Part shown: in pieces, positions 1-12,742 of the stretch
Numbering within the stretch: the first letter of the stretch is position 1
Layout of the letters: every line of letters begins with the position of its first letter
Assembly: GCF_018143015.1 (NCBI RefSeq)
Contig: NC_054756.1
Location: forward strand, 30,129,940-30,193,939
Reading direction: 5' to 3'
Length of the DNA: 64,000 bases
DNA from: Lytechinus variegatus
Lineage: Eukaryota > Echinodermata > Echinoidea > Temnopleuroida > Toxopneustidae
The notes under the pieces: model-generated
What the model saw: only the letters and a program-made list of their open reading frames with translations
The model's database searches: none
What the model was told of the DNA's origin: nothing
Translations under genes and position numbers: made by a program

Positions 1-521
1 CTATGTGTAATTTCCCCATTCTCCAACGCCAACCCCCAGGGATTGGGAAAATCATGATTTCAAGTTCGGTGTTGGTGTTGGCAATCTTAAGCTTGAGAAC
101 AGGTGGCGAACACGATGAAACTGTAAATTAGCTTTACAGTTAAGATGAGTACAAATCATTAGAGCTTTATTTATTTTGATGAAAAATAATGTTCACTCTT
201 TCGAATTCTTGAATTAATTAAAGCATTTGTATTCTGTACTATGAGACTTTAATGCATTTCTTTCCGATTTCATTTTCGTCGTCTGGACTTCTCGTGTGAA
301 GTTGAGATGATTTAGCAGCGAAGCGCAGAGGTGTGACGTCATGTGCTATTGATAAACGCAACCGGTATCGTTCCTCTGAACCCAGCTCGGTGTTGGAGCT
401 CGGATCAGAGGCCTTTTTACACTCTCAACACCAACACTGACCACCGTACTTGAAATCACCCTCTCTCTATTTCCTTTTATTGTACTCTGAACTCAGTTTT
501 CCTTTAAACTCTGGTCTAAAG

Positions 522-1897
522 CTGTGGGCTAACTATGAATAGCCAATTGGAACAGGTATCTGTAGTAACAACACAAGTTTAATTCATCAGATCATTTGAT
601 ATTCCAATCATTCATAACTGACAGTGAATAAAGTGTTAAAGGCTTGCTAGGGAACTTTGATATTATAGATATACATGTAATTTCTGACTTGCACACAGTA
701 TAAGGTTGCGTTTTCGATCTGAAAAATATGTGAGAACAAAATTCTTGAAACCAGCGACGTTTGAACCTCATCTACTGATTGCCGGTTAGTGACATTCCCA
801 CCAGGCATAGCAGAATTACAATATCATTACCCCTGTCATCAGATTCTTGCATTCCCTCCACTCTCTGGGGATCATTTAAACGAGAGTTTCAACTTCAATT
901 GCTAGGCATACAGCATTTAACACCTGGGTGGAGAGTGGCAAAGTGTGGATTAACCCATATTAAACGGGGGGGAGGGTCGATTTGACATCCTTCCTCGACG
1001 CTACACCGCTTCACAAATTTTTTTTACCGCACTGCTTGCTGACTTTTTACTTTTAAGTCTTGTGCATCTTTTTGAGGCCAGATTTGCGACACGCGAGTAC
1101 GTGGTTATGAAATGAGTAAGCTCATGTCAGTCCTAAAATTGCTCAAAAACAAGATTCCGTGTACAAAGTCAATGCAAATTGTATTTTTCAATCAAAAATC
1201 ATAAATGTATGATTATTTTTACTTTTGTTGTTTTAGATGGATTTATTTTATGTTATTCATGATCACAAAAGGGTATCCCGACAAAGTTCATCCAGAAAAA
1301 CAATAAAAATCAAAGGCTTGAAAAAACAGAGAAATAAAAGAATTAAAAAAAATTAACAATAAAATACGTGGGAAATGAATAATTTTTTTGGAGATTTTTG
1401 TTAGAAATTTGTTTGAAAAATATTGATATGTTCACCAAAAATTAGCATTCTACTAGCTTTATACATGTAAAGTGAGTTAAAGGCAAAAACATACACAAAA
1501 ACAAATTTAAGACAAATTTCATACGCTTATTTGCATAATTAATTAATAGAAAAATATAAGCGATCAATTTTTTTGAAAATGTTACCATGTACAGTTTTGG
1601 AGTTTACATCTGGCTCTACGTGCGTACAAATTTTCGCGTCATGCAACGAGATCTGAGGTGGTTCAAATTGACCCCCCCCAGTGTATGTTGGTCCGAAATA
1701 GCCCAGTTAAGATAGTGTTAATGCCTTGCCAAAGAATACATGGTGGGATTCAAACACATGAATATCTGATTACAAGATGAAAGTCAGAACACTACACCCC
1801 AATGCTTCCACATAATAACCATCTTCATTTTTTTCTCTCTCTTTCATTTCAGGAGATGAACCTTGTGCGTGATTTCATACAAAAGACCCTTCCGTAG
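522..1897 (+). CDS. Probable last two coding exons of an unrecognised plus-strand gene (partial)
   Basis: Exon 522-555 follows a pyrimidine-rich tract ending in AAAG and stops at a CAG|GTATCT donor. Exon 1853-1897 follows a strong acceptor (TTTTTTCTCTCTCTTTCATTTCAG) and ends in TAG. In the one frame open through the first exon the junction is phase 0, and the joined C-terminus reads MNSQLEQEMNLVRDFIQKTLP-stop, which resembles a short amphipathic or coiled-coil tail. Earlier exons would lie left of the window. I do not recognise the protein. The case rests on splice signals and a consistent frame over only about 26 codons, so a chance match is possible. The intron between the exons holds a SINE split by a MITE. 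Confidence 0.4.
780..1811 (-). mobile_element. tRNA-derived SINE, interrupted by a piggyBac-like MITE
   Basis: Read on the minus strand from about 1811, the sequence has a pol III A-box-like stretch (TGGGGTGTAGTG) and a B-box (GTTTGAATCCC), typical of a tRNA-like SINE head. The body continues to about 1722, is broken by the MITE at 950-1721, and resumes from 949 down to about 780. The two halves meet cleanly at a TTAA. It ends about 40 bases before the acceptor of the downstream exon. The 3' limit is approximate. Confidence 0.6.
950..1721. mobile_element. piggyBac-like MITE, copy 1, inserted in a SINE
   Basis: TTAA target duplications lie at 950-953 and 1718-1721. The ends are degraded versions of those of the copy at 60429-61150. 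Internal stretches are shared with the copies at 33398-33620, 36540-36985 and 60429-61150, including GCTGACTTTTTACTTTTAA, a ...GCGTACAAATTTTCGCG... segment, and GAGATCTGAGG near G/C runs. There is no transposase frame, so it is non-autonomous. Confidence 0.7.
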
Positions 1898-2193
1898 TAT
1901 TTTCACCCAGCCAGATAGCATTCAACCTATCTTTGAATTATTCTTCATTGCAAATTATTTCATACCTAATCACCACTTCACAATGGAAATTATAGAGCTT
2001 GGAAAAAAGGACGAACAATTTATTATTTTTTCGATTATAGTGATTGGTTGTTATTATTGGTATAGTGTAGGTTTTGCCCTTTATTTTATGAAAGAGATAT
2101 GAAGTCCCTAAATCATAAAGGGTGAGGATAGATATACATAGACCAAAGATTATGTGTCTATTACATGTTTGGTACCAGTGGGTGTTTTACAAA

Positions 2194-2434
2194 GGCCCGT
2201 ATACAAAAATGGTTACAGTCACTATGATATCAAACCATGGTATATGCAGATTTCTCCTATTAATGTACTTCAATTAGGTGCCCTGTGCCAAAAGCACACA
2301 TTTATAATCAGACTTTCCTTTAGTGTATAAAGCGATGAAGCAGGTGAAGTAATTGTAATTATGTACACAAATCTGCATAGTCCTTGGTATGGTACAATTG
2401 AAACCTCTTTTGAGAATACAGGCCTAGAGTTTGA
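2194..2434. mobile_element. Degraded MITE, same family as 53710-54086
   Basis: The ends are imperfect inverted repeats (AGGCCCGTATACAAAAATGG and a matching ...TTTTGAGAATACAGGCCT). The inner words CATGGTATATGCAGATTT and AAATCTGCATAGTCC match the copy at 53710-54086. It has no coding capacity. Confidence 0.55.
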
Positions 2435-2879
2435 TTTTCATCCCAAGTTTATCATCTTGTTTTTCAAGAGCTCCCTATGCCATGCAGTCCCATGTATAGC
2501 ATTCACTGCAGGGAAGATTTATATCAGCTAAAAGATTCTAGAATTGTCACGTTAATAGAGTATTAAGAGAGCTCATTGAATGAAGGTTAATAGACTTTTC
2601 AATATGCGCTATTCAAGAACAAATATTTCAAATTTATTTTGGACTATATATAGATATACTAAATGTAATATCAAGGGCTATTGCGATATTATTGTGACAT
2701 AGAGGTCAATGATTCATGTAGGTTTATATCCAATTTTTTGACAATCAGTGCCCCGTCTTACAAAGAGTTACTAATTGATCCTATCAACCGCAATTGTGGA
2801 AAGCCAGCAATGTCAACATCTAAAATACATGTTTGTTCAAAATATTTCCTAGATATGAACGTATATAACGTATAACACC

Positions 2880-3145
2880 GGTGTGTGGCTCAGTTGGTAG
2901 AGGGTCCGTCTCACAACCGGGAGGTCGGGGGTTCAAACCCCGGTCGCGTCAGACCAAAAGACATTAAAAAATGGGAGTTGCTGCTACCCTGTTTGGCGTT
3001 CAACGATTAAAGGGATAGACCCTTGTCGATCTGGTGCTGCACAGCGGCTGCCGGGCCCACGATCAATTGGGCAAAGCAAATTTTTGGATTATTTTATTTC
3101 ATGTCTATTTCGAACAAAAAATTATGGATTTTTCATTTTTTCATA
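2880..3145 (+). mobile_element. tRNA-derived SINE, family A, copy 1
   Basis: The head has an A box (TGGCTCAGTTGG) and a B box (GGTTCAAACCC) in tRNA-like spacing. A non-tRNA body follows, with CTACCCTGTTTGGCGTTCAA and GGCTGCCGGGCCCACGATCA, and an AT-rich tail. A second copy lies reversed at 43590-43840 and shares head, body and tail. It is a SINE rather than a tRNA gene because the tRNA fold is incomplete and the long body is repeated elsewhere. Confidence 0.75.
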
Positions 3146-4600
3146 TTCATACATTCATTGTTTTTAGTGTGCTTCTCTTTGTGTACAAAGGACATTGTTC
3201 AAATTTCTTGTAGAAAATATTATAGCCATGATGTATTTCCATAGCATTGAGGTTGATCAGATGTAGCTCTTTGTAAGATGGGCCCCTGTTGTTCTAGTCT
3301 CAACCATATTATATATTAAATTATTAAAACTAATTTGAAGTCTGATGTTCAAAATGGTTGTTTCTTAGGGATATATGTTACTCCTATAAATCAGGTCATG
3401 GTATGTCTTCATTTTTTTTGTAGTTCTTTTGTTTCTTCCATTCATTTTTTGTAAATTCATTTCAAATTCCATTTACATGGATGTATACCTCTAGCCTGGA
3501 TTCAAGGCACTAGTCTATTTATTCAATAGCACTGTGTATAATTGCTCACCCTAGGGTAAGTGGTTTTCTATGTGAAATAGTTATGAAGTGATATTTATTT
3601 GATCACAGATCATTAAAGACTTCTCATTTACATGTATGTGGAAAATGAATTTGGTTTGGAATATACTATAATAATTAATAGATGATATTTTATGAGAATT
3701 GGACTTTCATGACAAATGAAAGCAAACTTGTTAATACTAGTTTTGACTTTGGAATTTGTTGTTAATTTCTAGAGTGATAATCACTAGTATCTTGAATCCA
3801 GACTAATGCGAGTCCTATGGACTTCTTGAATATGTATATAATTCTTATTTCTTATTAGAGTATAAAATTATCAGTTCTAATCTTTGATGTAGAGCACTGA
3901 TAAGTGTAATGTGGCAATTGTATGAATGCTTCGAAGAAAAAGAATAGTTTTGAAAGAGCAGTGTTCAAATATTTTTTTCTTGGATAGGAAACGAGAATTA
4001 CAGACAATGGCACAATTTCTGATACATCTGAATATTGATTTATTTGAATCAAGGTCATGGACAATCAGATATCCATGTGATCTACCCTTGATACGTTGTT
4101 TGATTATCACAAGTACCGGTATATTGATCATGATTACATAATCTACAACACAAATTGATACTGTCCTACGTCAGCGCCTCTTTTTGTTATGTTTTTTTTT
4201 TTTATTAAAACCCTGAGAAATTGCACTTCTGTAGACTAAAAAAATGAGGTTTAGAAGAAGAAGCATCACTTTAAGAAACCGTCCAAGGCATGAATTTGTT
4301 TGTATGCCTCTGATCAATCTAACAATGGTATTTAACAATGTTGTGTTGCTAGGTTCCTGAAAGGGGGAGTCTTGTATAAATGATTGTCTACAGTTTGTAT
4401 TAATTGTCAATTCATACTTTAAAAGAAACCATCAAAAGGGCAGATATAAATACAAAACATTGTATATTCTTAACAAAAATCTTTATAATTGATTTGGGAG
4501 TGGGGGGGAAGAGGGTGACAATATTAAATAGCATGTTTTTCAGTGAGGTATGCCGATGGGGAGGTAACAAGCATGATCGTTTTAGAAATAATACACAGTA

Positions 4601-4894
4601 GGGCGATTCCATGCTAGAAAAAAATCAGCCATTTTCACATTTCTCAACATGCTGTCCAAAAGAACGAAGAACTTCAATTTGCTTTGTGGTAATATTAAAG
4701 TACTACTGGGTAGACATGCAGAAAAACTGACAACCAACAAAGATATGTGGTCCATAGGTGAATTAGAGCTTAAAATGTTGCGTGTCGTACAGGACATTTC
4801 TGCGTCCCGTACGACACCCAACATTTTCACCTATTATTTACCCATAATCAATGTTTTTGTGTGTTGGTTATTACGACATGTATGGAATCACCCA
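4601..4894. mobile_element. Fold-back MITE with a miRNA-sized central hairpin
   Basis: Outer arms start GGGCGATTCCATGC and end GTATGGAATCACCC. Intermediate arm pairs (CCAACA/TGTTGG, ATAGGTGAA/TTCACCTAT) lead to a central 22-base stem at about 4769-4826 (AAAATGTTGCGTGTCGTAC pairing with GTACGACACCCAACATTTT). The terminal sequence resembles that of the larger element at 32861-34465. Confidence 0.6.
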
Positions 4895-5039
4895 ATCCTG
4901 GATGTGTACGATTGTCTTTGTAAGGGTTTTTGTTTCAGGTCTCGGTTATGTGCATGTCATTTGTTACTGTTTGTATTTTATAAATATCAAATAGATTTAA
5001 TCTCTGATATAGGAATAAACATATCATCTGAATCTTAAA

Positions 5040-8000
5040 CAAGTATGATGCTCGCATTTCATCAGATTTTTTTTACAAATAAGATTTGTGAACAACTTGT
5101 TGTCAATAGTGGATGAAACTCGACTCAGATGATGTGAATGACATGTTTTGCATCTTCTGGTCTGAAATGTTTGGAGTTAGGCAATCATTCAACTTATGCA
5201 GAGTGTTCTCTGTAATTGAACATTAGAATTAATTGTTATTATGAACGCCTTAAGCACTATTTCCTACAGAAGTAGTTTCTATGGATGCAAAGCTTTGTTG
5301 ACAAAATTTGTATTCCTGTTTGGGTATGATGTTTTAGAGTAATAACCTTAAGCCTCGCTCTCACATTTGAGTTCTAAGCTGCATATTGTTGTATTAGCCC
5401 AAAACAGCATCACACAGCCAAACACATCTTACTACCCACACTTCTTTGAGGTACATCAAACACAAACCGAACGCTTCCTTAATTGTCTGCCTTAGCCGTT
5501 TGGATTTTTTGGCGCTCGGTTGCACATGTTTGGAAATGTTTCAAACTACCAAGTTAGTTTGCAAACCCTCTGAATTAGTCTGCGTATTGAACTCGTATTA
5601 GCTTCTTTTATTGTGTAGTGTTGGGTTTGAACACAAGCCCAAAACTCAAAGGTGTGAGCCAGGCTTTAGAGGACATTGAAATAATTATTAGACACACAAG
5701 ATCAAGCTACATGTATGGGAAAAGGAAAAAGAAGTTGAAGAGAGAAAGAAAGAGAGGGAGGGAGAGAATGAAATCAGATGATGGAAAGAGCTGAAGTTAA
5801 ATGTAGGAAAGATATTAGAAAAGACAGAAAGAGAACAATTGATAGAAAATGAAATACTAGATTCCAGCGTAAATAAGTATTATTTTAAAAAGCAGAGACA
5901 CAGTATGTTAAGACGTCAAACTTTAAAGTGAAAGACAAAATATTTAATATTTCAAATTTCAAAAGTTACAGGCAGTGGACAACAATTTCATTAAATGCTG
6001 TAAAGATAAAAACAGAGAAACATCAATTAATGAACATAACAAATCCACAAGAATTACATTCAAATCTAATGAATAAAATACTGTTTCTAACAAGTTAGCA
6101 CATCTAACAACATTGATTAGAAGATAATTTCATTTCAATCAAGAGATGATATACATGTATACATGTAATTATCTCAATACTATTAAATTAATCTAAACAT
6201 ATTTGGCAATTAGCATATGTACACAAAATAAATAAAATGGGTTTAAGTTACATCCATAAAGGCTTATATATCTAAACTTAAGGGACAAGTAAATACTCAA
6301 GTATATAAAAACTAGTGGCCAATGGATTTTTTATGTCCAATGAAATTAAAATTGAAAATTGTTTCGTATCTAGCACCTGATCTCTCAGTAATGTTTCCAC
6401 TTTTCTTTTCAGAAGGCTCTTTGAGCAGATTTATTGACTGGAGATACAAAAATCATATCTTTGTGCGCAAAGATAACATATCGAGATAAAAGCCAACTTC
6501 CTCGCAAAATACAAGAAAATTTTACAAGATGTAGGGGGCTATTGTGACTTTGTGGCACATACAATATTTTTAACGGTCAAAAATAATTTCTTGCTGCATC
6601 CGGCAAGAACATCTTGTTTTACAAAAAGAGACATTACATAGACGGATTGGTAGACTTTTTAGCAATTAAAATTTAGTATTCAAGATGAAACTTTCCAAAG
6701 GAAATATGACTGGGAGAACGGCCACTTGTATTTTTAGCTCAGCAGCGCTAACGCATAAGGTTCAAGGACGCAAGGATAATTACACCTCGTGCCAACAACG
6801 TGCTTTATTATTTTTCAGAGGAAACAATTCTATTGGTTGACCTAAACATATAAAAAGTTTAATCATTGGTTGATGATGAATTATTGGGCATGTCAGAGAT
6901 AAAATAGGGGACATCCTTACAGAGACAAGACAATTTTCATAGCACCAGTTTAAGAGAATTTTAGAGAGCTGTTATCTTGCTGAGTTATAAAAATATTTAC
7001 AAGAATAAACTTCAGAATACCACCAAAGGGATTTACCAGACGAGGTTTAATCAACTTTGTAGTTATATGTCACTACAGATGCTCGAAAGTGTGTTTTCTC
7101 CATTATTTGAAATAATAAGTCTTCTTTAAATTCACAGAACAATAATTCAATAAATTCAACATTAATGAGTTCATTCGACTCATGCTAAGACATTTAGCTC
7201 AAGTCATAAGACACAAAATTGTATTAACAATTTTGCCCCCAAAAGCTGTTGCAAGACACCAAATTTAATAAAATGGCCCTCACTCTGACCAGCTTTTTAT
7301 ATTTTTGATACATTCATAGATTTGTTCATTGAAACATAAAAAGTGTTATCTTTATGAAAGAAAATTAAATTTCTTAAGTCGATATCCCTTGGTACAATAT
7401 CAAACTCTTGGGGCAAGAATTGAGAAATGTTGATCTTTTTCTCCAAAAAATGTAAAATCAGGCCATTACATTATTTAGGTATATATAATGAAAACATGCA
7501 CTGACTTGTAACAATTTTGAATAGTTTCCCCAGCAACATTCATTCATGTTCAACTTTTCAAAAGAAGCTGAAAACCAATTTACTTTCTTAATGACATTCC
7601 CTTGACATGTATTGTAAGCAAAATTTACTGTTATGTTATATTAATTGTAAAGCACATAATGCACGTTCATGAAAAAAGTGCTATGTAAAAAGAGCTACCA
7701 AGTCTAACGCATTATGCGTGAGACTCAAGCATTTTGGACTCTTGTTCATCCCCTCAAATCTCTGTCTCACGCAACTATCACAGCCTATCCCCATATACAT
7801 TGTACACAATGTCTGTGATCTCACTCAGATTCACAGAAAATCTCACGCATAGCTGGTCTTTGAACTTGGCATCTCTGTAAATGCTCTATGTATGTATGTT
7901 AGAAATCTTAAATTTCAGAAAAATCAATGACAATCATAAAATGCGATCATGCTTTCTAAGACATTTGAATTATTTGATACCAGCATTGCTTAACACACAT

Positions 8001-9300
8001 TTCAGTCTACATGTAGTTTACAAACATTGCACTACTACATAAAATAATAACAAGACATCAGTGATATTTACAACCTACAGGTATAGTAAATCACAACATT
8101 TTCATGAATCACCTTTTTTTCCAATGTAAGGCCCTGCTGTATAATTCATAAAGGCAAAATTTGATCTAATTCTATTCCACAAATCATTTCTGTTAATTAC
8201 TTTTTACATGAGCCATAAGTTGGATCATTGCAAAGGCGAGATCATTTTGTACATATAAAGATATTAAGAATGTGTATTTCTATTGCAAAATGCCCAGGGT
8301 AAGAAAATGAAAAAACTGTGTGTCCGTTGCAGTGTACTGCTATTACGTCATATGCGCTCTACATGAAAGGGCATTATACACGTACTACAGTGTACTAGTA
8401 AGAAGAAGAATAATGTACTGAAATGGAATTAGAAAAATTTGCTGGTATAGCAAGGTAGAGAGAAGAGAAAATAGAAATTATAATTTGGCATAAGATTGAC
8501 TTAAGGTACATGTACACCTACACACTGTACTGTCTGCTTACCTGAGAAGAAACCATTATACGGCACTTCATATTTTGATCAACATTTTAAAGAATCTACT
8601 AATACAGTTTTGTTGTTCATTCAACTGGCATCATTTCTATGGCACTTTTAAAAAAATGTAATGTTCAAGATGAGAACAAAGAATGCCTTTGATTGAGAGA
8701 GGAACTGTTTCATAAAGCTGTGCTGTATGATTTCATGCACAACTAGTGATCCATAGGAAGCTGAAAACACCTAAGAACATCTTCCAGTCATTGATAAAGT
8801 TGGGCATAACTTTATCAACAGTTTTATGAAACACCCTCCAGGCCTGATATACATTCAAGTCGGTCTAATACCACTTTCCCATTTGGTCTCATTCAAGTTG
8901 GTCCATTTTGTATAATTCCTTTTTTTATCTAGAAGTTCATGTATAATCATTTTGGTTTGTAACCATTTGGTCTGTTGCTTATATAAGGTCATTGTTGCAT
9001 GTGCATTTTGTTCATCAAAACCTACCGATCAAAACCATTGTTTGAAAGTTGAAACTGCTCACTAGTTACACATTCATTTGATCTAATTTGGAAAATAGAC
9101 CAACTGAGATGACATCAAGTAGCTAGATACAAAGTGAATGAAAGAAATCACTGTTAACTACAAGAAATCTTTGATGGAATGGTAAATTACTAAACAGCAT
9201 ATGCATTGCAAAAATTGCTAAATAAGATAGGAATGATAATAATTATCAATATCATTCACCTATGCTGTAATTTACTCAACAGAGGGACAGAGCTACTTGC
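5040..9300. other. AT-rich non-coding interval
   Basis: No exon, RNA gene or long open frame can be supported here. A short fold-back is at 8704-8834, and there are purine-rich stretches near 5720-5850. Part of it may be 3'UTR of the TMEM244-like gene, which is transcribed leftward, but no poly(A) site can be fixed. Confidence 0.5.
8704..8834. mobile_element. Short fold-back (MITE-like) repeat
   Basis: ACTGTTTCATAAAGCTGTGC near the left end pairs with ACAGTTTTATGAAACACCC at the right end. The theme resembles the element at 11982-12120 (CATTTCATAAAAGCTTG / TTTATGAAACAGG). No coding sequence. Confidence 0.4.
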
Positions 9301-9309
9301 ATCAATTCT

Positions 9310-9548
9310 TCCAATTTATGTGACCATGGCACCCTGCTTCCTTCCGTGACACCATCTCCTTCAATTCATGTGATGCTATCTCCTTCAAGTCATGTGATGC
9401 TATCTCCTTCAAGTCAAGTGTCCATGCTTCCTTCAAGTCATGTGATGCTATCTCCTTCAAGTCATGTGTCCATGCTATCTCCAAGTCATGTGATGCTATC
9501 TCCTTCAAGTCAAGTGTCCATGCTTCCTTCAAGTCATGTGACCTTATC
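9310..9548. repeat. 24-bp minisatellite at the 3' end of the TMEM244-like gene
   Basis: About nine units of about 24 bases alternate between TCATGTGATGCTATCTCCTT and TCAAGTGTCCATGCTTCCTT types. Because the unit is a multiple of three, frames stay open on both strands by arithmetic alone. Its right edge overlaps the TGA stop of the minus-strand gene at 9534-9536, so most of the array is 3'UTR. Confidence 0.85.
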
Positions 9549-12500
9549 TTCTTCCTTTGGTAGAGGTCTGAAGCTTCCTGTCTTCTTTTTCCTGATGAGG
9601 GCGGTAGTCATTTCGCTGATCCCGATACTAAGGACAACACTTATGATGATCCACACCCACCACTCCCATACCAAAGGGAAAGCTAAATTAACTGGGGGAG
9701 GAGGTACAGATGGATATTATTAGTTGTTTAATGTAGCTTCCAAAATGAGAATTGTGTGAGACAGCTCTCAATTTTCACTTTAATATTGATACACCCCAGA
9801 AAAATGTTGATTTGAATAAATAGAGAAAAATCAAACTAGCACAACACTGAAAATTTCATCAATATCGGATGTAAAATAAGACAGTTATGACATTTTAAAG
9901 TTTCACTTCTTTTTCACAAAACAGTGATATGCACAACTCAGTAACATGCAAATGAGACAGACGATGATATCCCTCACTCACTATTTCTTTTATTTTTTAT
10001 TGTTTCAATTATACAATATTTCATTTTTTACAGATTTGACAATACGGACCAATTTGATTGAACCATATGGTACTAAACAATGCTAATTCCACATGCTCAG
10101 GGAAGGATTAATCGTTTCACTTGACAATGACTAGAAAATTAGAATATTTCATTTAATGAAATACAAAAGAAAAAGTGAGTGGATGACATCATCAGTCTCC
10201 TCATTTGCAGACTGACCCAGATGTGCATATAACTGATTTGTGAAATTAAGCAAAATTTTAAGATGTAATAACTTTCTTATTTTACATCAGATTTTGATGA
10301 AATTTTCAGTGTTATGCTTGTTGGACTTTTCTCTTTTTATTGGAGTGGACCTGTCCTTTAAGTACCCGAAAGGGTCTGAAAGGTTGGCAAAGCAGCTCTT
10401 CTATGCCATTTTGAGCCCCCCTGAAAAACATAATAATGCCATTTTGAGCCCCCCCCAAAAAAAAAATATATTAATAACAATACATGTAATAATAGCAACC
10501 ATATTGTCCTTAACATTGACTTTATTCTATACTAATAGAGCATTACAGTGATAGCTTTAGCAAGGCTGTCAAACGTGTTTCAGGGAATGTATTCCTGCTA
10601 GGTCCAAATTTACTTCACCGAGGTTTGAATCAATTACTGGCTAAAAATGAAGAATCAACCTCTAGTGTAGAACCCAAATCATTCTGGTTATTGTACATCA
10701 GAAACACTACATCAACCATGATGCTTCTAATATAGGTCTTAAAAATATACATTTAACATTTTAAAAATTCATGAACAATAATCAATTAAAACCAGTAAAA
10801 ATTCAAAATCATACCTAAACAGACAAGAATACAGTGTAGAGCTGTGATGGTGATTGTATAATCCCATAGCCGTGATCTCAGGAAGATGAAGAACACAAAT
10901 GGAATGATTGCGTATGTGCATTCTAGTGAGATGAAGTCAGCTGAAAAATGAAGAGCAGTTATAATACAGGGTCAAAATGATGAATATAACAACAAAATTA
11001 TATTGACATGAACTCTCATCCACTCTAAGGGAGAAGTTGTCATCATTTTCCTTTATGAAGCCAGATGCAGACAATCCCAGCATATATGTAAACATTTCAC
11101 AGGATGACTATCTTCAAGAACTTGTCCAAAGTCATAAACCCAAGCGTAATCTCTGTTCTGGCTCACAAAATCTTCTCTCTGAAATTACTGTCAAGACCAA
11201 ATCATATGGTGATTAGGCTTTCCAAAAAGCTGCACCAGCACAATGGAATTCTCTATCACCTACTTTATGAAATATTACCCATCTTGAGTTATTCAAAGTA
11301 AAATTAAAAACCCACCTCTTTCAGAATGTTTAACTTGGTCACATGTGAGTTAAATCCATATTTGATATTCTTTGATGTTATGTATAATAATTTGATGTCT
11401 AATTTTTAAATTTCCAAATCCAACCACACTTTCCTCACACATAGAGACCTGTAAGTGTTATGCATATTAAGAACTATACTATTATTATTATCATTACAGC
11501 AGTACTGGATTACAGTGCCTGAATCATACAGCCCTCCCAACTTGGTGCAAATTAAAAAAACATTAAACCTGGAACAATCAGAGCTCTTTATACGGGTTTA
11601 AATCAAAGACAATACATATATGGGGAAGAATAGACACCTAATGGAAGGCGTACTGAAACACTGGGCCAGGGCGTCGAATGACATAGGGTATAGGTAAGCG
11701 TTTGCATATATCCAGGAAAACACATGGGGGGAATGAGAGACGGGTAAGGGCAGCGAGGGGGAAACTTTAACATTTTGGCAATTAAAAAAAAAGAAAAGGA
11801 ATGCTAACAACAATAAACATAAGCCACATGAAGACAATCATAGTTTGTTTGTTTTATATATATTTCTGGGAAAGGAGCTGAGAGGTTGAATAATCACCTT
11901 GTTCTGACCCTCCTCCATCCCCCATAATCATCTACCATTAATAAAAACATTTATGACAGGCATTAAAGAAGGTCAAGGGCAGGGTCCCATTTCATAAAAG
12001 CTTGTTATTATTAACAATGCACAATTTCTATTACAAGTTTACTATCAGCCAATCAAATCAAATGATTTCTGTAGCTTTAAACTGCATCTTTTTTATAACA
12101 AGGTTTATGAAACAGGCCCCAGACTCTTCAGTTGAAAACTCACCTATGAAAACACTATCATTCCATCTCGATGAGTTGGTGAATATTTGATCAAAACTTT
12201 GGTAGTGAAATGGGATAGTGCCATCAAAATTATCAAGTCTGTTTATGGAACAAAAAAATCAATAATAGTTGATTGCATATTTATATAAATCTAGGCACAG
12301 GCAAGAAAATAATAATGTCAGAACCTTCTAGATCTGCACATAACCATTCATTTCCTGATTTCTTTCTTAAAATTAATGTTCTCCTCAACTTCTTGACTAC
12401 ATAAGAATATACATGTAGACCTGGAAGCTGCCACGGCTTTCTTCCAAAGGTAAGGTATTAGGGATGACTTCTTACCTGAGAATTCCATGAATGAGTGAGG

Positions 12501-12561
12501 CCACTATGTAATACACAGCATAAAAGGAGAAGATTGTCCCAAGAAGTTTCAGTACAATTTC
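9534..12561 (-). CDS. TMEM244: TMEM244-like multi-pass membrane protein (5' coding end not found)
   Basis: There are four coding exons on the minus strand, in order 12476-12561, 12144-12238, 10815-10940 and 9534-9691. All have GT-AG borders and matching phases (2, 1, 1) and give 154 residues to a TGA. From memory, the pattern matches vertebrate TMEM244: EIVLKLLGTIFSFYAVYYIV against VVLQKFLLCVILFYTVYYV, then RLWDYTITITALH against WVWDYAISVTILH, then FPLVWEWWVWIIIS against FPLTSHWWAALGIS. About four hydrophobic segments are visible, with a basic cytosolic-type tail (RKKKTGSF). TMEM244 has no known biochemical function, so none is assigned. The first exon seen starts in frame with no ATG, so a short upstream exon of about ten codons is missing from this model. 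The tail, about 20 residues, has its last codons and stop at the edge of a 24-bp minisatellite. Confidence 0.8.
9779..10361. mobile_element. MITE, family B, copy 1
   Basis: Left-end words (CACCCCAGAAAAATGTTGAT, then AATAAATAGAGAAAAATCAA) are mirrored at the right (TTTTCAGTGTTATGCTTG, GGAGTGGACCTGTCCTTTA). The same sequence, with better ends, is at 42781-43330. It lies in an intron of the TMEM244-like gene. Confidence 0.7.
11982..12120. mobile_element. Short fold-back MITE
   Basis: GGGTCCCATTTCATAAAAGC at the left is mirrored by TTTATGAAACAGGCCC at the right. The interior TATCAGCCAATCAAATCAAA recalls the repeat at 45487-45592. It lies in an intron of the TMEM244-like gene. Confidence 0.5.
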
Positions 12562-12742
12562 CTGCAATGTTAAAGATGAAATTTATGACATTACATCAAA
12601 TTACAAACATCAGATCCCTGAATAAATTCATAAATATGGGAAAAGTCAAATTCAAGAAATATATCGGTTAATGGTGGTGATTTTTTTACCTAATTGCTAG
12701 AAAGCATGAATGGCTGTAAGCAAGCAACCAGAGGACCGACAT

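Larger units (their letters stand above)
1898..5040 (+). other. Non-coding stretch: probable 3'UTR and intergenic DNA
   Basis: No convincing exon is visible. If the exon ending at 1897 is real, its 3'UTR starts here. An AATAAA at about 5014 is one possible poly(A) signal, but several others exist. The stretch contains a degraded MITE (2194-2434), a SINE (2880-3145) and a fold-back element (4601-4894). Its short open frames look like chance. Confidence 0.4.

Noticed and set aside
2880-2952. tRNA gene
   Set aside because: A and B boxes are present, but the body and tail recur at 43590-43840, so it is a SINE head.
9302-9532. Minus-strand repeat protein of 76 codons
   Set aside because: It is a frame through the 24-bp minisatellite, off by one from the TMEM244-like frame and after its stop.
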